From NCBI RefSeq assembly GCF_003474435.1, contig NZ_QRNF01000028.1:1-45144 (forward strand): a DNA stretch of 45,144 nt, given 5' to 3'. Under the pieces are notes generated by a model. The model saw nothing but the letters and a program-made list of their open reading frames with translations. It ran no database searches and was not told where the DNA came from. This DNA is from Ruminococcus sp. AF46-10NS (lineage in GTDB: Bacteria > Bacillota > Clostridia > Lachnospirales > Lachnospiraceae). How positions within the stretch are numbered: the stretch's first letter is position 1; each line of letters begins with the position of its first letter. A program made the translations under genes and the position numbers. Positions 26,904-36,196 of the stretch are shown here, one piece after another.

Positions 26904-28621
26904 TTATTCTGCAAGATAATTGCGTATCACGATCTGCAGGTTTTCTCTTCCCTGATACCTGTTGATCTCCGGATAATAAGTAACTGAAATACTGCTGCTT
27001 TCCTTTACTGCATTTACAAATTCATCGGCTTCGCCAAAATATACCGCTTCTACCACACAGCCTGTATGATCGGACAGCTGAAGCTTCGCTACATTTCTAT
27101 TTTTGCCAAGAACGCGGCTGCTTAAAACATGGAGTCCTTTCTGGGCAAAAAGCGGCTTAGCATTGCCTTTTCCAAATGGTTCCAGTAAGGATATCTCATT
27201 TACAAGTTCCTTATTAATGTAGGAAACCGGCATCGGTACATCAATAAGGATCTTTGGCATCAGATCTTTTTCAGTTAATGTACAGTTTTCATTTAAACGT
27301 TTTCGAAATTCCTCTACGTTTTCTTCTCTTATGGAAAGTCCTGCTGCCATGGGATGTCCGCCGTACTGTTCCATAAGATCGCCGCATTTTACCAGTTCTT
27401 CAAACATGGAATAATTTTCTATGGAACGGCCACTGCCTTTTACCAGGGTTTCTCCTTTCGTCAGAACAAAGACCGGTTTATTATACTTTTCACGAATTCG
27501 TCCTGCGATAATTCCAGCAAGACTTTCATGACAGTCCGGCAAAAAGATCACAAGAACACGGTCCTGTCCGATTTCTGTCTCTTCCACAATGCGGATTGCT
27601 TCTTCTTTTCCCTCTTCTGTGAGGCTTTCCGGCTCTGGTTCAGCGCAGTCAGATCACCTGCCAGCTTCGCTGCTTCCTCCTCTGTCTCTGCACAGAGAAG
27701 TTTCAGGGAACGTGCTGCCGTATCCAGTCTTCCGCTGGCATTGATACATGGTCCCAGCACAAAACCGACATGGTAGGCTGTGATCTCTCCGTCTTCCAGA
27801 CCATTTGCCCGTATCAGTTCCCGCAAACCTTTATTGGATGTGCGGGAAAGCCTTTTCAGTCCTTCTTTTACAAGAATACGGTTTTCTCCCTGAAGATCCA
27901 TCACATCCCCTACTGTTGCAATAGCTCCCAGCTCTATAAAATCTTCCAGTTCTCTCTCCGGGATTCCGCATGCTTCGTAGAGAGCTGTCATAAGCTTCAG
28001 TGCTACTACTGCGCCGCAGAGTCTTTTTTCCGGGTACTTACAGTCCGGCTGCTTGGGATTTATAATGGCATCTGCAGGAGGAAAGATCAGTTCACGGCCA
28101 TTTTCCGTCTCTTTATATGGAATCTCATGATGATCTGTTACGATCACTGTCATTCCTTTCCCTTTTGCCATGGCAATTTCATTATATGCTGCAATTCCAT
28201 TGTCGCAGGTAACGATCACGTCGATTCCGTCTGCTTCTGCTCTCTCGATCAGATGCTCGTGGATTCCGTATCCGTCTGCCACACGGTCAGGAATATATGT
28301 ATCTGCGTATGCCCCTACCCGTTTCAGTCCTTTGATCAGGATAAAGGTAGATACTACACCGTCAATATCATAGTCTCCGATAATCCGAATCTGTTTTTTT
28401 TCTTTTATCTTATTTCGCAGGATTTCAACCGCTTTGTCCACATCTTTCATAAGATGAGGAGAAGCCAGTTCTTCTACTGTTCCATGAAGATACCTGCGAA
28501 TTTCTTCTTTATCCTGTACATTACGATTCCGGATCAGCCTGGCGATCACAGGGTCGATCCCGAACTCTTTTCCAATCGCTGCAAAATCTGCACGTTTCGC
28601 AGCAACAACCCATCGTTCCAT
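26904..28621 (-). CDS. recJ: Single-stranded-DNA-specific exonuclease RecJ (frameshifted in this sequence)
   Basis: RecJ is the 5'-3' ssDNA exonuclease of recombination and repair. DHH-domain motifs appear in order: IGDYDIDGVVST, TCDNGIAA, VTDHHEIP and GAIATVGDVMDL. The DHHA1 region has GPCINASGRLD and, in the second frame, LPDCHESLAGIIAGR and GGHPMAAGLS. The frames meet near 27627, where a run of three A (minus strand) should be four. One added base gives 572 residues, the usual short Firmicutes form. The ATG at 28621 follows AAGGAGG. A promoter candidate lies at 28681-28710, so recJ probably begins the operon leading to aspS. Confidence 0.92.
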
Positions 28622-28680
28622 GTCGTTTCCTCCTTGAACTGTTTTGCCACTTTTTTCTTGTGAAGCGGCGCAACAACGAT

Positions 28681-28710
28681 ATTGTAACTCATAAGCCTGC
28701 ATACCTGCAA
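28681..28710 (-). promoter_or_regulatory. Probable promoter of the recJ operon
   Basis: On the minus strand TTGCAG (28705-28710), an 18-base spacer and TACAAT (28681-28686) lie 60 bases before the recJ ATG. Confidence 0.55.
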
Positions 28711-28796
28711 GCATAAAAACGTAAGAACGAATCGAACAGATCCTGTCCTCAGAACTTTTTTATGTTATTGGAACATTATGGAATGATTACCTGTAA

Positions 28797-28850
28797 TAAA
28801 AAAACGTCCCGCAGGGAAAAATACTTCTTCCCCATACGAAACGTTTTTTT
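28797..28850 (-). terminator. Intrinsic terminator of secDF
   Basis: On the minus strand the arm ACGTTTCGTATGGGG pairs, with G-U pairs, to CCCTGCGGGACGT, and a run of seven T follows. It separates the scfAB-secDF unit from recJ. Confidence 0.75.
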
Positions 28851-28866
28851 ATCTTTTTAACAGCTC

Positions 28867-31284
28867 TTATTCAGATTTTTCTTCCTCATTCTGCTGTTTT
28901 GCTGCTTCTTGCGCTGCAAGGCGGTCTGCAACTCTTTTACGGTTTTTCTTCTTTGGCTGCTGCAGAGCTGCAGGCTGTCCGGACGGCTGTTTTGTCTTTT
29001 TCTCAGTGGAAGTCTGAGCGGATGCTGCTGCAGCTGCCGGTACGACAACGCGGTTCTTTCCGAAAGTCTTCATTGTATACCACAGTGCGCCTGTAATGCA
29101 TACAGAAGAATATGCTCCGCCGATGATACCTACCATCAGAGGTGCGGCAAACTCTTTAATGGAAGAAACTCCCATAACGTAAAGGATCGCAACCATAACG
29201 AAAGTTGTCAGGGATGTGTAAATACTTCGTGTCAGAGTTTCTGTAACACTTGTGTTTACAATCTCTTTCAGTTTCTCATCTTCAACTTTCTTTCTGCCCT
29301 TCATGTTCTCACGGATACGGTCAAAGATAACGATCGTCGCATTGATGGAATAACCGACAATGGTCAGCATACAAGCAATAAATGTATTACCAACTGATGT
29401 TCTGGAAATAACATAGAACGCAAGTACAACCAGAACGTCATGAAGAAGTGCAAGTACCGCACTGCTTGCAAAACGGATATCTTTGAAACGGAACCAGATG
29501 TAAAGAAGCATGAAAATTGCAGCTACGATAACGGCTACGATTGCATCTCTTCTCATCTCATTGCTGACTGTGGCAGAAATGTTCTCAGATGTGATGAGAC
29601 TTGTATCTACATCGAAATTCTCCTCCAGAGCCTTGTTCAGAGCTTCACGCTCGTTAAGATCCAGAGAACGTGTCTTGATCACTACCTGATTAGTTCCCTG
29701 AACTTTTGTCGGCTGTACATTCTTATCTCCTGTAACTGCCTCAACAACCGGTGTTACCTCAGAATCAATCTCCTTGATATCCATCTCTTTGTTGAATGTT
29801 ACATTGGTAGACGTACCGCCCGAGAATTCCAGACTGTAGTTCATTGCTTTGTCACCGATCACATTACTGTGAACCAGCATTCCTACAGGTCCGCAGAGGA
29901 TCAGAATAATGGAAATTGCAAAGAAGATCTTTCTCTTTCCAACGAAATCCACTGTATTACGTCTTTTGGCAACACCATAAAATTTCGAATCACGGATGCC
30001 AGCTGCGTATACTGCATTGATAACAACTCTGGATACGACCAGTGCTGTGAACATGGAAATCACAATACCCATTGCCAGTGTATAGGCAAATCCCTTAACG
30101 GAACCGGAGCCAAGCCACATCAGCACGCAGGCTGCGATCAGTGTTGTGATGTTTCCATCAAAAATAGCAGAGAACGCTTTACTGAATCCACTCTTGATCG
30201 CTGCATGAACGGAAAGTCCTGCTGCGATCTCTTCCCTGATTCTGGCATAGATGATAACATTGGCATCCACCGCCATACCAATGCCCAGTATGATACCTGC
30301 AATACCCGGAAGCGTAAGGGTGATATCAAAGGCATTCAGTGTGATCAGCATTAATGTGGTATAAAGGATCAGTGCAACAGATGCTACAAGACCAGGGATA
30401 CGATATGCAATGATCATGATCAGCATAACGATCACAAGACCGATAGCTCCTGCTTTTACACTTGTTGCAATAGCCTCCTCACCAAGCTGTGCAGCTACTA
30501 CGCTGGAACGAAGCTCAGTAAGCTCAAGGCTTAAGGAACCGATTCGTATGTAGGATGCAAGGTTCTGCGCTTCCTCTGTGCTGGCCATTCCGGTGATCTG
30601 AGCTTTTCCACCGGAGATCTCCTCGTTTACATTCGGAGCACTTAAAACCTGGTTATCATACACGATCGCGATCTGTTTGCCAACATTAGCCTTAGTAGCT
30701 TCTGCGAATTTGGTTTTTCCATCTTTTGTAAGGGTCAGACTGACTGCATATTTCTGGGTGCTTGTGGATGAATCCTGATAAGCTCCTCCCTCAGCATCTG
30801 CAACGTCTGTACCTTCCAGTACAACAGAACCTGCTTTCTGGATATCTTCGATACTTCTTGCAAGAACATATCCGCTCTCACTGTTTCCTGTTGTAAAGTT
30901 CTGGTTTCCGTCTGCATCTGTCTGATCAATGAAATACAGGGAGCCTGGCTTTCCAAGTTCTTCCAGTATCGCATTCGCGTCTGATACTCCCGGAATCTCA
31001 ATAGTGATACGATTGGAGCCTTCCTGATACGCCTGTGCCTCAGTACTGTACTGAGAGACACGCTGCTGCATCTTGTAGACAGTATCGGACATGTCTTCCT
31101 TGCTCGGATTGCTGTCCTTAGCCTGGTATGTGATGCTGACACCGCCGGCAAGGTCAAGTCCGGTATTGATATTTTTAGCCGAACCTGTTCCTGTAGGGCC
31201 AATGCCCACTGCAGCCACATAGCAGAAGAATACTGTGACGATCGCCGTCAGAAGCAGCACTGCAATTCCTCTACTTTTCTTCAT
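28867..31284 (-). CDS. secDF: Protein translocase subunit SecDF (fused)
   Basis: The 805-residue membrane protein fuses SecD and SecF, which use the proton or sodium gradient to pull proteins through SecYEG. The SecD half has NINTGLDLAGGVSITYQA, the large extracellular domain and the six-TM block with GMAVDANVIIYARIREE. The SecF half starts near KIFFAISIILILCGPVG and carries VGYSINATIVIFDRIREN. The C-terminal tail is long, charged and Gln/Lys-rich (about 45 residues). GAGAGGA precedes the ATG at 31284. It follows scfB by 15 bases, a neighbourhood conserved in Clostridia around SCIFF. Confidence 0.95.
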   Translation of the reverse strand: MKKSRGIAVLLLTAIVTVFFCYVAAVGIGPTGTGSAKNINTGLDLAGGVSITYQAKDSNPSKEDMSDTVYKMQQRVSQYSTEAQAYQEGSNRITIEIPGVSDANAILEELGKPGSLYFIDQTDADGNQNFTTGNSESGYVLARSIEDIQKAGSVVLEGTDVADAEGGAYQDSSTSTQKYAVSLTLTKDGKTKFAEATKANVGKQIAIVYDNQVLSAPNVNEEISGGKAQITGMASTEEAQNLASYIRIGSLSLELTELRSSVVAAQLGEEAIATSVKAGAIGLVIVMLIMIIAYRIPGLVASVALILYTTLMLITLNAFDITLTLPGIAGIILGIGMAVDANVIIYARIREEIAAGLSVHAAIKSGFSKAFSAIFDGNITTLIAACVLMWLGSGSVKGFAYTLAMGIVISMFTALVVSRVVINAVYAAGIRDSKFYGVAKRRNTVDFVGKRKIFFAISIILILCGPVGMLVHSNVIGDKAMNYSLEFSGGTSTNVTFNKEMDIKEIDSEVTPVVEAVTGDKNVQPTKVQGTNQVVIKTRSLDLNEREALNKALEENFDVDTSLITSENISATVSNEMRRDAIVAVIVAAIFMLLYIWFRFKDIRFASSAVLALLHDVLVVLAFYVISRTSVGNTFIACMLTIVGYSINATIVIFDRIRENMKGRKKVEDEKLKEIVNTSVTETLTRSIYTSLTTFVMVAILYVMGVSSIKEFAAPLMVGIIGGAYSSVCITGALWYTMKTFGKNRVVVPAAAAASAQTSTEKKTKQPSGQPAALQQPKKKNRKRVADRLAAQEAAKQQNEEEKSE

Positions 31285-31299
31285 TTTCTTTTTCCTCTC

Positions 31300-32664
31300 T
31301 TATTCCGCCAAAGCGGCTTTTATCATGATAGCGCACTCCACACGCTTCCTCTGGAGTTCGCATCCGATCTTATAATTTCCCCGGATATCTCCACCGAAAT
31401 GGTAACCGTTAGCTGCACAGCCGCCACTGCAGTAGAATCTGGCAAAGCAGTCCTTGCAGTCCGGTTTCGTGTAGACATTGCATCTGCCGAAATCTTTTAC
31501 GATTTCAGGTTTTGTGATTCCTTCGTCTACATTACCCATAAGGTACTGTTCCTCACCTACAAACTGGTGACATGGATAAAAATCTCCCCACGGTGTAACA
31601 GCCAGATACTCTGTTCCTGAGCCACATCCGGAGAGACGTTTGTATACACATGGACCGCCGGTAAGGTCGATCATAAAATGGAAAAAGTTAAATCCTTTTC
31701 CCTCTTTTTCCCTCCTGATCATCTCTTTTGCAAGAATGTCGTACTGTTCCAGAATCTGAGGGATGTCCTCCTCGCGGATAGCATACTCTTCTGTATCTGC
31801 TGCTACAACAGGCTCAACAGAGATCTGTTTGAATCCAAGGTCAGCCAGATGCAATACATCCTCTGAAAAATCAAGATTATGATGGGTAAAAGTTCCTCTT
31901 ACATAATACTTGTCCTGATTTCTGGATTCTGCAAATTTCTCAAATTTCGGCATGATCAGATCATAGCTTCCTGCACCTTTACGGAATGGGCGCATATAAT
32001 CGTGAACTTTTTTTCTTCCGTCCACACTTAATACTACATTTCCCATCTCCTTATTGCAGAAATCCATTACTTCATCATTTAGAAGAACGCCATTGGTTGT
32101 CAGTGTGAAACGGAATTTCTTATTATGAAGTTTCTCCTGCTCTCTTCCGTATTTCACAAGATCCTTTACAACCTGCCAGTTCATAAGCGGCTCGCCGCCA
32201 AAAAAATCCACTTCCAGATTCTTCCTAGAACCCGAGTTGGCGATCAGGAAATCCAGTGCTTTCTTTCCTACTTCAAATGACATCAGCGCACGTCTTCCGT
32301 GATACTCTCCCTCCTCTGCAAAGCAGTAGCGACATGCCAGATTACAGTCATGTGCAATGTGAAGGCAAAGAGCTTTTACAACTGTCTGACGGTTCCTGGT
32401 AAATTCATCAATGATATTCTCATAAATATCTTTTGTAAAAAGCATTCCCTGTTCCTGAAGTTTCTTACATTCGGTTACAGATGTTTCCACATCTTCTTTC
32501 TTAAAGCGGTCACCAAGCTTCTGCGCGATGGTATCCGCCTCCATGCCTTCTTCAAGATACGGCAGCACTTCATAGGTTACTTCATCCACAAGATGGATAC
32601 AGCCGCTGTTGATGTCCAGCACGATATTATATCCATTACTCTGATAACGGTGAATCAGACTCAT
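31300..32664 (-). CDS. scfB: SCIFF peptide maturase, radical SAM/SPASM thioether-forming enzyme
   Basis: The 454-residue enzyme has a RiPP-recognition-like N-terminus (IVLDINSGCIHLVDEVTYEV), the radical SAM cysteines in CNLACRYC (Cys107, Cys111, Cys114), FFGGEPLMNW, and a C-terminal SPASM domain with cysteines from GGPCVYKRLSGCGSG through CKDCFARFYCSGGC. The family installs cysteine-to-alpha-carbon thioether bridges in the SCIFF peptide. The precursor gene lies just upstream at 32808-32948. Two hairpins lie between them. AAGGA precedes the ATG at 32664. Confidence 0.96.
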   Translation of the reverse strand: MSLIHRYQSNGYNIVLDINSGCIHLVDEVTYEVLPYLEEGMEADTIAQKLGDRFKKEDVETSVTECKKLQEQGMLFTKDIYENIIDEFTRNRQTVVKALCLHIAHDCNLACRYCFAEEGEYHGRRALMSFEVGKKALDFLIANSGSRKNLEVDFFGGEPLMNWQVVKDLVKYGREQEKLHNKKFRFTLTTNGVLLNDEVMDFCNKEMGNVVLSVDGRKKVHDYMRPFRKGAGSYDLIMPKFEKFAESRNQDKYYVRGTFTHHNLDFSEDVLHLADLGFKQISVEPVVAADTEEYAIREEDIPQILEQYDILAKEMIRREKEGKGFNFFHFMIDLTGGPCVYKRLSGCGSGTEYLAVTPWGDFYPCHQFVGEEQYLMGNVDEGITKPEIVKDFGRCNVYTKPDCKDCFARFYCSGGCAANGYHFGGDIRGNYKIGCELQRKRVECAIMIKAALAE

Positions 32665-32702
32665 CTTCCCGCAATCCTTTCTAAAAATCTTTTATAACCC
32701 GA

Positions 32703-32728
32703 CAAAACGCGCCCTCCGGCGCGTTTTG
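32703..32728 (-). terminator. Hairpin between scfA and scfB, distal
   Basis: CAAAACGCGCC (32703-32713) and GGCGCGTTTTG (32718-32728) pair over 11 bp with a four-base loop. Only four T follow the GC part on the minus strand, so it is a weak terminator, attenuator or RNA-stabilising hairpin. Confidence 0.55.
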
Positions 32729-32758
32729 CTGGATACCTGTTACTTTCGGCTAAAACAA

Positions 32759-32787
32759 GTGAAGCAGCGGATATCCCGCTGCTTTAC
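32759..32787 (-). terminator. Hairpin 20 bases after the scfA stop
   Basis: GTGAAGCAGCGG (32759-32770) pairs with CCGCTGCTTTAC (32776-32787) with one mismatch. On the minus strand TTGTTTTAG lies just downstream, so termination is likely to be partial. Confidence 0.55.
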
Positions 32788-32807
32788 ACTCATTCAACGG
32801 CTGCTTC

Positions 32808-32948
32808 TTATTTATGCTCGCAGCTCTGGTTTCCTACTGTACAGGAAGTCTTGCAAGCAGACTGGCAGGATGTCTGACATTCGCCACATCCACCCTTCTT
32901 AACCGTATTCTGAAGGTTCTTTGTATTTAATGTCTTGATATGTTCCAT
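32808..32948 (-). CDS. scfA: SCIFF peptide precursor (six cysteines in forty-five residues)
   Basis: The 46-residue peptide begins MEHIKTLNTKNLQNTVKKGG. Its C-terminal half holds six cysteines at 21, 24, 28, 32, 36 and 43 with Ser/Thr/Gln spacers, and it ends SCEHK. This is the SCIFF family, a ranthipeptide precursor nearly universal in Clostridia whose cysteines receive thioether bridges from ScfB. A strong AAAGGAGG site precedes the ATG at 32948, and a good promoter lies 35-60 bases upstream. Its physiological role is still debated in the literature (proposed links to quorum sensing and metabolism). Confidence 0.96.
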   Translation of the reverse strand: MEHIKTLNTKNLQNTVKKGGCGECQTSCQSACKTSCTVGNQSCEHK

Positions 32949-32982
32949 GATATATCCTCCTTTATGTATTCTATCTCCGCCT

Positions 32983-33010
32983 AGTATAGCATAAAATTAC
33001 TGATTTTCAA
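32983..33010 (-). promoter_or_regulatory. scfA promoter
   Basis: On the minus strand TTGAAA (33005-33010), a 16-base spacer and an extended -10 TGCTATACT (hexamer 32983-32988) precede scfA. It lies between the TIGR04086-type gene and scfA, so the SCIFF gene can be transcribed independently. Confidence 0.75.
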
Positions 33011-33029
33011 AGTATTTTTTTGCAAGCTT

Positions 33030-33380
33030 TTACGACAGCATTCCTCCAAGTGCTCCACCTCCCAGGCACATAAAGAACGTAGTCACTGCATGGGCAAAAG
33101 TCACATCCCATTTTCCTTGTGCCAGGAAAGAAACAAGAAGCAGTAATACATAATAGGAAAGGCCCGTAACGATTCCCCATAGATATCGGTCTTTCCTCAT
33201 GATCTTACCTGCTGCAAACCCTCCCGTCAGACAGGATGCCACATAGATAAAAGTGATCCCAGCCGCCGCAGTTCCCTCACCTGGCTCAAACCAAAATAAG
33301 ACAAAAGCCAGAAGTAAAAGAAGAAGTCCTGTCAGACCATAAGCCAGAAGCAGTGACCGCAATACCGCTTTTAACCTCAT
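33030..33380 (-). CDS. TIGR04086-type small membrane protein
   Basis: The 116-residue protein has four hydrophobic segments and the Gly-rich ASCLTGGFAAGKIMRKD motif of the TIGR04086 family (membrane proteins of unknown function, often next to yajC, SCIFF and secDF in Clostridia). The Shine-Dalgarno GGGAGGG before the ATG at 33380 is embedded in the 3' arm of a terminator-like hairpin at 33381-33422. It precedes scfA on the same strand. Confidence 0.82.
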   Translation of the reverse strand: MRLKAVLRSLLLAYGLTGLLLLLLAFVLFWFEPGEGTAAAGITFIYVASCLTGGFAAGKIMRKDRYLWGIVTGLSYYVLLLLVSFLAQGKWDVTFAHAVTTFFMCLGGGALGGMLS

Positions 33381-33422
33381 AAAAAAGCCCTCCCATGGTC
33401 ATTATATGGGAAGGCTTTTTTC
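33381..33422 (-). terminator. Terminator hairpin overlapping the ribosome site of the next gene
   Basis: On the minus strand GCCTTCCCAT pairs with ATGGGAGGGC, and six T follow immediately before the ATG at 33380. The A run on the other side makes it usable from both strands. It ends the surface-protein gene, while its 3' arm is also the Shine-Dalgarno site of the TIGR04086-type gene. The loop contains TATAAT. Confidence 0.75.
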
Positions 33423-33439
33423 GTTATTCTCTGTTTCTT

Positions 33440-35302
33440 TTATTTCTTTCTTTTCTTGAAAAATACTGCCACGCCAGCTACAACTGCTGCTGCAACAAAC
33501 AGGATCACAAATGGAAGAATCTGGGTATTGTCACCGGTATTTACCTGCTTTTTGGAAGTAGCCTGTGAAGCTTCATCCTCTGACTCATCACTGGAAGTAC
33601 TGTTCTGCGAAGAAGTTCCCTCAAGATCTGCTGTTCCTGATGAAAGATCAGCAGATGTGTCCAGATTGGCCGCACTGTCTGTATTTTCTGTTCCATCAGA
33701 GCCTGTTATGTCCGGTGTATCAGAAGAACTTGTTGTATCTGTTGAAGAAGTTGCAGCAGGTGTAGTCTTCGTAGTATTACTGCTGCTGTCAGTTCCTGCA
33801 TCCGGGCCTACCAGAGACTTGCTTCCTGCAATGCCAAACGGGCTGAAAGAATGAGTACTGAAAGTCATGGTTCCTCCATCTACACTCGGGATAATCGTCT
33901 CCATTGCTCCGTTATCAAGAAGATGTTCGATTGAATATGTATAACCAGCTTTTACCGGAACTGTTACGCTGATATACTCACCATCCGGAATCTTATATTC
34001 TGTGTTTTTCTGTGTATCCCAAAGTTCAAACTCATAAGACTTAAAGATTGTTGCATCTTCCTCATTGGTAAACTCATAATCCTCACCGCCGGAAACACGG
34101 AACTGTACGTACCATGGAAGATCAATGCCGGATACTGTGATGCCGTCGCATGTGTGGTTCCGGGCTGCTGTCTGTTCCTTCTCTGTTTCTGTCAGATCAG
34201 TTCCTGCATTCTGAGGACGTTTGTCTTCTTCCTCATCTTTGCGGTCAAAAATATTGTCCTTGTCTTCTTCCGGAGTTTCTGTGACATCTGGTGTCTCGTC
34301 TTTACTATCTTTTTTATTATCTTTTTCAGCATCCTCTTTATCTGTATCTGAGGAACTATCCGTCTTACTGTCATCCTCCGCCGGAGTTACGGTTACTTCC
34401 GGGGTTTTGGTAACATCTGTATCTTTATCCTGGTCAGCTTTGTTTTCATTTTCAGAAGGTGTTACAGTTGCTTCTGGCGTTTCAGTGATATCTGGATCTG
34501 CGTTGTCTGCAGTATCCTTATCTGTACTATCTTTATCTGCACTGTCATCTGTTGTATTATCTTCGGTATTATCCTTCTTCTCATCAGCATTATCGTTATC
34601 TGCAGTTTCTTCATTTTTATCTGTATTTGTCTTATCAGAGGAAGAATCCTGAGCATCCGGTGTTTCTGTTACATCTGTACTATCTTTGTTATCATCCTTC
34701 CCGTTCTCAGTCTCACTGCTGCTTTCATAGGAATCGCCCTCACTGACGTTTCCGTTCTCTGCCGTTTCCTCACTGGAACTGTCTTCTGATTTTTCATCGG
34801 AAGTCTCTGCACTGCTCTCGCTGGTGTCATCCTTATTTTCAGAATCATTCTCATCTTTATAACTGTCAGACTCATCATATGCTTTATCAGAACTGCTGTC
34901 TGCACTTTCATTCTCATCTGAAGAACTGTCAAGACTGCTGATAACGACTGTCACATATCCGGTAAGCGTTCCTGAACTGCTGTCCCATCCCGGAAGGCCG
35001 GAAAGATCCGCACCAGTTGACGGTTTAAATACCACAGCACAGGACTGCACACGCTTCTCCGGTACGTAGGAACCGTCCACCCATGAAAGAGTTCCGTATG
35101 AATTAGACGGAAGAGCCACATTAGACAGAGCTGTTGGACTGTCAATGGTAATATTATCCGGGATCACAGCACCAGACTCAATGCCTGAACTGCTTCCTGC
35201 ATAAGTTGTTAAAGCCTGTCCGCTGATAAGAGTCATGGACAAAGCCGCTGCTGCCAGTATAGAAAAACTTTTGCTGAAAGTAATCTTCGTGTTCTTTTTC
35301 AT
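33440..35302 (-). CDS. Wall-anchored low-complexity surface protein with variant sorting signal
   Basis: The ATG at 35302 (620 residues) has AGAGGTG upstream; an earlier ATG eight codons up lacks one. The signal peptide is MKKNTKITFSKSFSILAAAA with cleavage near TTYAG. An N-terminal domain (residues about 45-115, with GTLSWVDGSYVPEKRV) is followed by about 270 residues rich in Ser, Asp, Glu, Lys and Thr with repeated Thr-Pro-Glu units (TPEATVTPSEN-like). A second domain follows (about 370-490, with VSGIDLPWYVQFRVSGGEDY). The C-terminus is VNTGDN, a TM helix and KKRKK, which resembles an LPxTG-type sorting signal with an altered pentapeptide. Function unknown; adhesion or a wall-spanning role is plausible. 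No sortase is in the window. Confidence 0.85.
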   Translation of the reverse strand: MKKNTKITFSKSFSILAAAALSMTLISGQALTTYAGSSSGIESGAVIPDNITIDSPTALSNVALPSNSYGTLSWVDGSYVPEKRVQSCAVVFKPSTGADLSGLPGWDSSSGTLTGYVTVVISSLDSSSDENESADSSSDKAYDESDSYKDENDSENKDDTSESSAETSDEKSEDSSSEETAENGNVSEGDSYESSSETENGKDDNKDSTDVTETPDAQDSSSDKTNTDKNEETADNDNADEKKDNTEDNTTDDSADKDSTDKDTADNADPDITETPEATVTPSENENKADQDKDTDVTKTPEVTVTPAEDDSKTDSSSDTDKEDAEKDNKKDSKDETPDVTETPEEDKDNIFDRKDEEEDKRPQNAGTDLTETEKEQTAARNHTCDGITVSGIDLPWYVQFRVSGGEDYEFTNEEDATIFKSYEFELWDTQKNTEYKIPDGEYISVTVPVKAGYTYSIEHLLDNGAMETIIPSVDGGTMTFSTHSFSPFGIAGSKSLVGPDAGTDSSSNTTKTTPAATSSTDTTSSSDTPDITGSDGTENTDSAANLDTSADLSSGTADLEGTSSQNSTSSDESEDEASQATSKKQVNTGDNTQILPFVILFVAAAVVAGVAVFFKKRKK

Positions 35303-35510
35303 AATAATATGCACCTCTATATTCAAAATTTTCGATTTATGTTCACTATTTGTCAGAAAATTCTTTTATATAAAATATCGAACGCATTTGTCACGCGCCC
35401 GAATCAATATTTCTTTAAAAATTAATATCTTGTTAATCTTTCGTAACAGATATTTTGTTTTTTATCAAAAGCATTATAACACAATTCTTTTTTTTTCCGA
35501 CACCCCTAAA

Positions 35511-36104
35511 TTATTTTTTTTTGAGCATCAGAGAAAACTGTTTGATTATTCGTGTTATTTCCCCCATTACCTCATCAATTCCCTCATTTGTCTCACTCCA
35601 GTTGTCTTTATTTATTGAATCCACACAACATGGAATAACAAAAAATTCTGTGTCAGGATAAAGTAGTTTATAGTACATCAGTGCCCTTCTTGCGTGACAG
35701 GATTTACAGCAGAGAATCGCCTTTTTGATATCCAGGTGTTCTCTGTCTGTGACCTGTCTGGAATAGATTGCATTTTCATAGGTGAAAGTTGCCCGATCTT
35801 CTCTCAGGATTGCTTTCTCTGGTACTCCGTTTTTTATAAGAACATCTTTCAGAAAATCCCATTCCGTCTCATAATCCCCATTATAATATTCCTTTCTATC
35901 CAGAACCCCGGCAAATTTTCCAACTGTGACACTGTATCTGCCGCTGGGCAATACCCTCGGTGCCAGCCCCTGCCTGTAAAGTTCTGCTGCCTTTTCTGCC
36001 ATCTGAGGATATCCGTTTCCCGGAACAAAGATCACATCTGCTTTTTCCGGTTTATCATCTATAAAAATGAAATCTTCTGTCTGTTTTAAAAATTCCTCGT
36101 ACAT
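35511..36104 (-). CDS. YdcF/DUF218 family protein
   Basis: The 197-residue protein has the DUF218 pattern: ADVIFVPGNGYPQMAEKAAEL with GLAPRVLPSGR, then a conserved acidic loop (REDRATFTYENA), and AILCCKSCHARRALMYY, where the usual serine/threonine region is found. The N-terminus has no TM helix, unlike many DUF218 proteins. Some family members bind S-adenosylmethionine or act on envelope precursors, but the role here is unknown. GGGAAAATG, with AAAGGA further upstream, sets the start at 36104. It has no clear partner; the amidase gene lies 92 bases upstream on the same strand. Confidence 0.83.
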   Translation of the reverse strand: MYEEFLKQTEDFIFIDDKPEKADVIFVPGNGYPQMAEKAAELYRQGLAPRVLPSGRYSVTVGKFAGVLDRKEYYNGDYETEWDFLKDVLIKNGVPEKAILREDRATFTYENAIYSRQVTDREHLDIKKAILCCKSCHARRALMYYKLLYPDTEFFVIPCCVDSINKDNWSETNEGIDEVMGEITRIIKQFSLMLKKK

Positions 36105-36196
36105 TTTCCCTGTATCCTTTCTTTCCCTGTATTCTAAACAGAATTATAATTCCTGATTCTTCATCTTTTCAACCCCTGGTTAGTGCTTATTACATT

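Noticed and set aside
34154..34932. Frames on both strands within the surface protein's low-complexity region
   Set aside because: They are shadows produced by repetitive Ser/Asp/Thr codons and have no start signals.
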